Shown in pieces: positions 61,630 to 64,000 of a stretch of 64,000 bases of DNA. The stretch covers positions 1 through 64,000 of the forward strand of contig NZ_JBQCGW010000126.1 in the NCBI RefSeq assembly GCF_051955275.1, read 5' to 3'. The translations under genes were made by a program, and so were the position numbers. The notes beneath the pieces are model-generated. The model was not told where the DNA came from. It did no database searches and worked only from the letters and a program-made list of their open reading frames with translations. The DNA is from Pseudobacter sp051955275 (GTDB taxonomy: Bacteria > Bacteroidota > Bacteroidia > Chitinophagales > Chitinophagaceae). Each line of letters opens with the position of its first letter. Positions within the stretch are counted from its first letter, which is position 1.

Positions 61630-63135
61630 CTAGTTGGTGTACCCGCCCTTGACAATCACGTCAACCACTTTGCCAAGTCCGTTCAGGCGGTGCAGCTCTT
61701 TGCTGACACCGTCTACGATCACCTGCTGGCTGATATCATACACTATGAAAGTGCCGTCTTCCAGCCCCACGGCAATGGAGCCACCGTTATCATGGGCTGT
61801 AATGGCTGTGATCTTAGCAGCAGTTGTTGCATATTTTACTACGGGAGCATTTGTTTTAACATCGTAATACCAGATCTCATTATTGTTGGCACCACCTGTG
61901 AAGAAGAGATAATCCCTGGGCTTCACGGCCGTGAACCTCGTCTGTGCAGTTACAACACTGTTACCCTGGAATGGCACCCTTACGCCTGGAGTGATCCTGG
62001 GTGTAACACCATCGGAGTTGAATTTGAAAGTCTGGAAGTATAGATTGTGATCATCCGGACTGCGAAGGATCATGGTACCATCCATAAAGTTCCATCCGTC
62101 GTTGAAAGATCCACCCCATACATATTCCCAGTTACCCATGCGCTGGAGGGAAGTGTAGTTGGCCGGGTAAGGAACTTCAGGAACAGGGAAGGTATCGATA
62201 GCAATGGCGGGGTTACCCATATTCGGCACATAAGTACGGATCCTGAGCAGTCGGTTGACTGTTTTCTCATGCATGATACCCCATCCGCTCATGGTGGTCC
62301 AGGTATCCCAGATATCAGACACTTTCAAACCGCCGGTTATATAGAGCGGCGTGCTTACCCAGGGGATGGCAAAGGGAAGAGCGCCTTCAGGCATTACTCT
62401 CGCATATACAACACCGTTATAATTCACCATGAAATCCGTAGTTGGAAAGAAACCCATATCCACAGGTTTGAAATCAGCCGGAGCGCCTTGCGTGAATACA
62501 TTTTTAGCCACCATTTTCTTCTTCATGGTGTTTGCATCCAGTTCAATGGGGCCCTGTCCGCCATTCTGCAATACATACATGCCTCTTCCTCCGGTCACGT
62601 AGTAGTCGCGGATCTTCACAGGCTGACTGCCCATGCTTTCACCTTCGTTGAAGGATTTATAAAGACCTGTATAATCGAAATAGGAAGTTCCTGCGATACG
62701 TACATGCGCCAGTTCAGATTCACCATCTTTTTCATAGAGGATGGCCCAGCCTGCCCCGTAAGGGGAGGTAACATTCAGATTGATAGCACTGGCTGCGGGG
62801 AAGCGGATGCCCGACTTTTTATCTTTCATGTAATAAAAAGCCGAGAAGGTACCAAGCTCCTGTCCTACGTATTTGAGGATCGGCTCGTCTGAAACCTGTT
62901 CGCCATTGATGAACCAGGCGTGTTCAAATTCCGTGGTATCGGCAGGATTGCTCCAGGTGCGTACCGGATATACCTTGATGGTGTCTTTCAGGAATGCATT
63001 ATAGGAATAGGTGGCATACCGGATGGTAACTGAATTACCGTAATTGTAGGTATAATTCCCTTTGTCTTTGATACAGCCGGTTAAAGCGCAGGTCATCAGG
63101 CCGGCTGACAATATTTTAGTGATACTATTTTTCAT
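61630..63135 (-). CDS. PKD-like family lipoprotein of a SusCD locus
   Basis: 501 residues with a lipoprotein signal (ILSAGLMTCALTGC followed by IKDKGNY). The N-terminal IKDKGNYTYNYGNSVTI and the PKD-like region (about 25-125, TEFEHAWFINGEQV, YMKDKKSGIRFPAASAINLNV) match the PKD-like lipoprotein family found after DUF4843 genes in Bacteroidota. The C-terminal two thirds are rich in Trp, Tyr and Gly with propeller-like repeats (GWAILYEKDGESELAHVRI, DYLFFTGGANNNEIWYYDV, GGSIAVGLEDGTFIVYDI). Surface binding of the operon's substrate is likely. It is the last gene of the operon, 19 bp after DUF4843. Confidence 0.88.
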   Translation of the reverse strand: MKNSITKILSAGLMTCALTGCIKDKGNYTYNYGNSVTIRYATYSYNAFLKDTIKVYPVRTWSNPADTTEFEHAWFINGEQVSDEPILKYVGQELGTFSAFYYMKDKKSGIRFPAASAINLNVTSPYGAGWAILYEKDGESELAHVRIAGTSYFDYTGLYKSFNEGESMGSQPVKIRDYYVTGGRGMYVLQNGGQGPIELDANTMKKKMVAKNVFTQGAPADFKPVDMGFFPTTDFMVNYNGVVYARVMPEGALPFAIPWVSTPLYITGGLKVSDIWDTWTTMSGWGIMHEKTVNRLLRIRTYVPNMGNPAIAIDTFPVPEVPYPANYTSLQRMGNWEYVWGGSFNDGWNFMDGTMILRSPDDHNLYFQTFKFNSDGVTPRITPGVRVPFQGNSVVTAQTRFTAVKPRDYLFFTGGANNNEIWYYDVKTNAPVVKYATTAAKITAITAHDNGGSIAVGLEDGTFIVYDISQQVIVDGVSKELHRLNGLGKVVDVIVKGGYTN

Positions 63136-63154
63136 CAGTTAAAATTTTATGGGC

Positions 63155-63865
63155 CTAGCCGGCAATAGGAATAGTTGATAGCATATCGGATCCATCATCT
63201 TCCAGTACAGGAGTCCCTGCATCCTTCATCTGAATGAGGAAGTACTTGAAGCGTTTGATCAGTTCTGTCTTTTCAGAAGTAGATTTATCCGTGAGATCGC
63301 CCACACCGGTGAATTCCATGAACTTCCTGAATTTCCTTTCTGTATAAACACCGAGATAGAAGCGGTCCATATTGCTGTCCCACCAGGATGGCTTGGTCAC
63401 CATATCATTGATGCGGAAGACCTTCCTGGCATAGGTGGTCTGACCAGGTTGTACACCATCAGTTGATGCGATCTCGATGGCCAGCATAAATGTAGTGGTG
63501 GCCAGTTCGGGTGTTTTCCTGATGGTGATATAGGCCGTATCCACCGACAGTCCCTGACGGAAATCGAAACTGGCTGGCAGTGAATAATGTCTGGCTTCTG
63601 CGGTGGTTGCTTTTGCATCCACTTTGATTTGATATTTCAGCACACCTTCGGGCATTCTTCCGATTAGCTTCACGGGCATCGCTACCGTTACTTCCGTTTT
63701 TCCGGGGTGAAAGAAAAAGGAGAAGTTGGTAGTGTCGGTCAATGCCTGCGTGAACTGTACGTAATGACCTGAAGTGTAGACCTGCATCTCTTCCTTTTTA
63801 CAGGAGAACAGGGCTGTCAGCAGCAGGCTGTATAAAATGTATGATCGTTTCATGAGCATAATCAT
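63155..63865 (-). CDS. DUF4843 lipoprotein
   Basis: 236 residues. Three in-frame ATGs (63865, 63859, 63853) are possible; the last gives MKRSYILYSLLLTALFSC, a compact lipoprotein signal. The mature protein shows the DUF4843 pattern: YTSGHYVQFTQALTDTTNFSFF, then a beta-rich middle, RKVFRINDMVTKPSWWD, and a helical end with RKFRKFMEFTGVGDL. This family occurs almost only between SusD and PKD-like lipoprotein genes and is thought to bind surface substrate. It starts within 10 bp of the upstream susD stop, so the genes are translationally close. No cargo can be named. Confidence 0.88.
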   Translation of the reverse strand: MIMLMKRSYILYSLLLTALFSCKKEEMQVYTSGHYVQFTQALTDTTNFSFFFHPGKTEVTVAMPVKLIGRMPEGVLKYQIKVDAKATTAEARHYSLPASFDFRQGLSVDTAYITIRKTPELATTTFMLAIEIASTDGVQPGQTTYARKVFRINDMVTKPSWWDSNMDRFYLGVYTERKFRKFMEFTGVGDLTDKSTSEKTELIKRFKYFLIQMKDAGTPVLEDDGSDMLSTIPIAG

Positions 63866-63871
63866 TGTCAG

Positions 63872-64000
63872 TTAGAAATTGGTTTCCTCTTCCGGAATTG
63901 GCAATACAAACCTTGCGTTGTCCATGGGGATGGTCTGTGACTCAACCTGCATGGGCCTGTCGCGCCTCTTATGCTGGAACACGGTTTGTCCTTCAAGCAG
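63872..64000 (-). CDS. SusD-family lipoprotein, C-terminal fragment at window edge
   Basis: The last 42 codons of a gene running off the right edge. They read LLEGQTVFQHKRRDRP, then an acidic and hydrophobic tail with NARFVLPIPEEETNF before TAA at 63872-63874. The closing FVLPIPEEE is typical of SusD proteins (prediction of their C-terminal PIP-type ending), and the following DUF4843 and PKD-like genes fit that assignment. A susC gene is expected further upstream outside the window. Confidence 0.75.
   Translation of the reverse strand: MLEGQTVFQHKRRDRPMQVESQTIPMDNARFVLPIPEEETNF

Noticed and set aside
1..64000. CRISPR arrays, tRNA/rRNA genes, transposases, prophage genes
   Set aside because: No regularly spaced repeats, no cloverleaf or rRNA-like segments and no transposase, integrase or phage structural motifs were seen.

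Overview
This window reads as chromosome of a Bacteroidota member, most likely family Chitinophagaceae (Chitinophaga-like). The evidence is two complete SusC/SusD pairs plus the tail of a third SusD, an ECF sigma/FecR pair feeding a SusC with an STN domain, PKD-like and DUF4843 lipoproteins, a GldA/GldFG-type ABC system, and promoters of the Bacteroidota form (TTTG, about 20 bp, TAnnTTTG) that can be read directly in front of several genes. I see no tRNA, rRNA, CRISPR array or intact insertion sequence.

Layout. 1-5.9 kb holds mixed genes: a phytoene-dehydrogenase-like FAD enzyme, a large divergent nucleoside-diphosphate-kinase-like protein, a small secreted protein with its own promoter and terminator, and an orphan LytS-type histidine kinase. 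5.9-14.5 kb (minus strand) is one outer-membrane uptake operon: ECF sigma, FecR, STN-SusC, SusD and two thioredoxin-fold proteins. A NUMOD4/NUMOD1 protein with an eroded HNH centre lies upstream of it. 15.7-32.5 kb is a divergent glucuronoxylan locus. Leftward it encodes xylB, xylA, a sodium/sugar symporter and uxuA. Rightward it encodes a LacI regulator, GH67 and GH115 alpha-glucuronidases, GH43, GH3 beta-xylosidase and GH10 xylanase. Two near-identical LacI-type operators sit at the two ends of the intergenic region; one covers the -33 box of the xylB promoter and the other abuts the lacI start codon.

32.6-36.5 kb carries a siderophore-type TonB receptor and a type II NADH dehydrogenase. 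36.5-40.5 kb carries the Pnkp/Hen1 RNA-repair pair. 40.8-44.7 kb carries a TonB-dependent receptor, split by a one-base frameshift, followed by a beta-propeller phytase. 44.8-45.5 kb is a HicA/HicB toxin-antitoxin locus: the antitoxin is intact, the toxin is frameshifted after codon 5 or 6, and a clear promoter/operator precedes it. Beside it is a perfect 50-bp palindrome with no loop. 45.7-54.8 kb holds a GH88 hydrolase, a membrane-spanning propeller/Y_Y_Y/LuxR regulator, and SusC/SusD preceded by striking repeats. 55.6-61.5 kb (minus) is a tight operon of an ABC ATPase, a permease fused to a GldG-like domain, and two tandem MutS-like ATPases. 61.6-64 kb is the distal end of another SusD operon that runs off the right edge.

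The clearest functional unit is the xylan divergon. Secreted enzymes reduce glucuronoxylan to xylose and (methyl)glucuronate, the symporter probably imports the sugar, and XylA/XylB pass it to the pentose phosphate pathway, with UxuA serving the glucuronate branch. The least explained items are the tandem MutS-like/ABC operon, the 52-bp-spaced repeats in front of the second SusC, the 50-bp palindrome beside hicAB, and the NDK-like protein.
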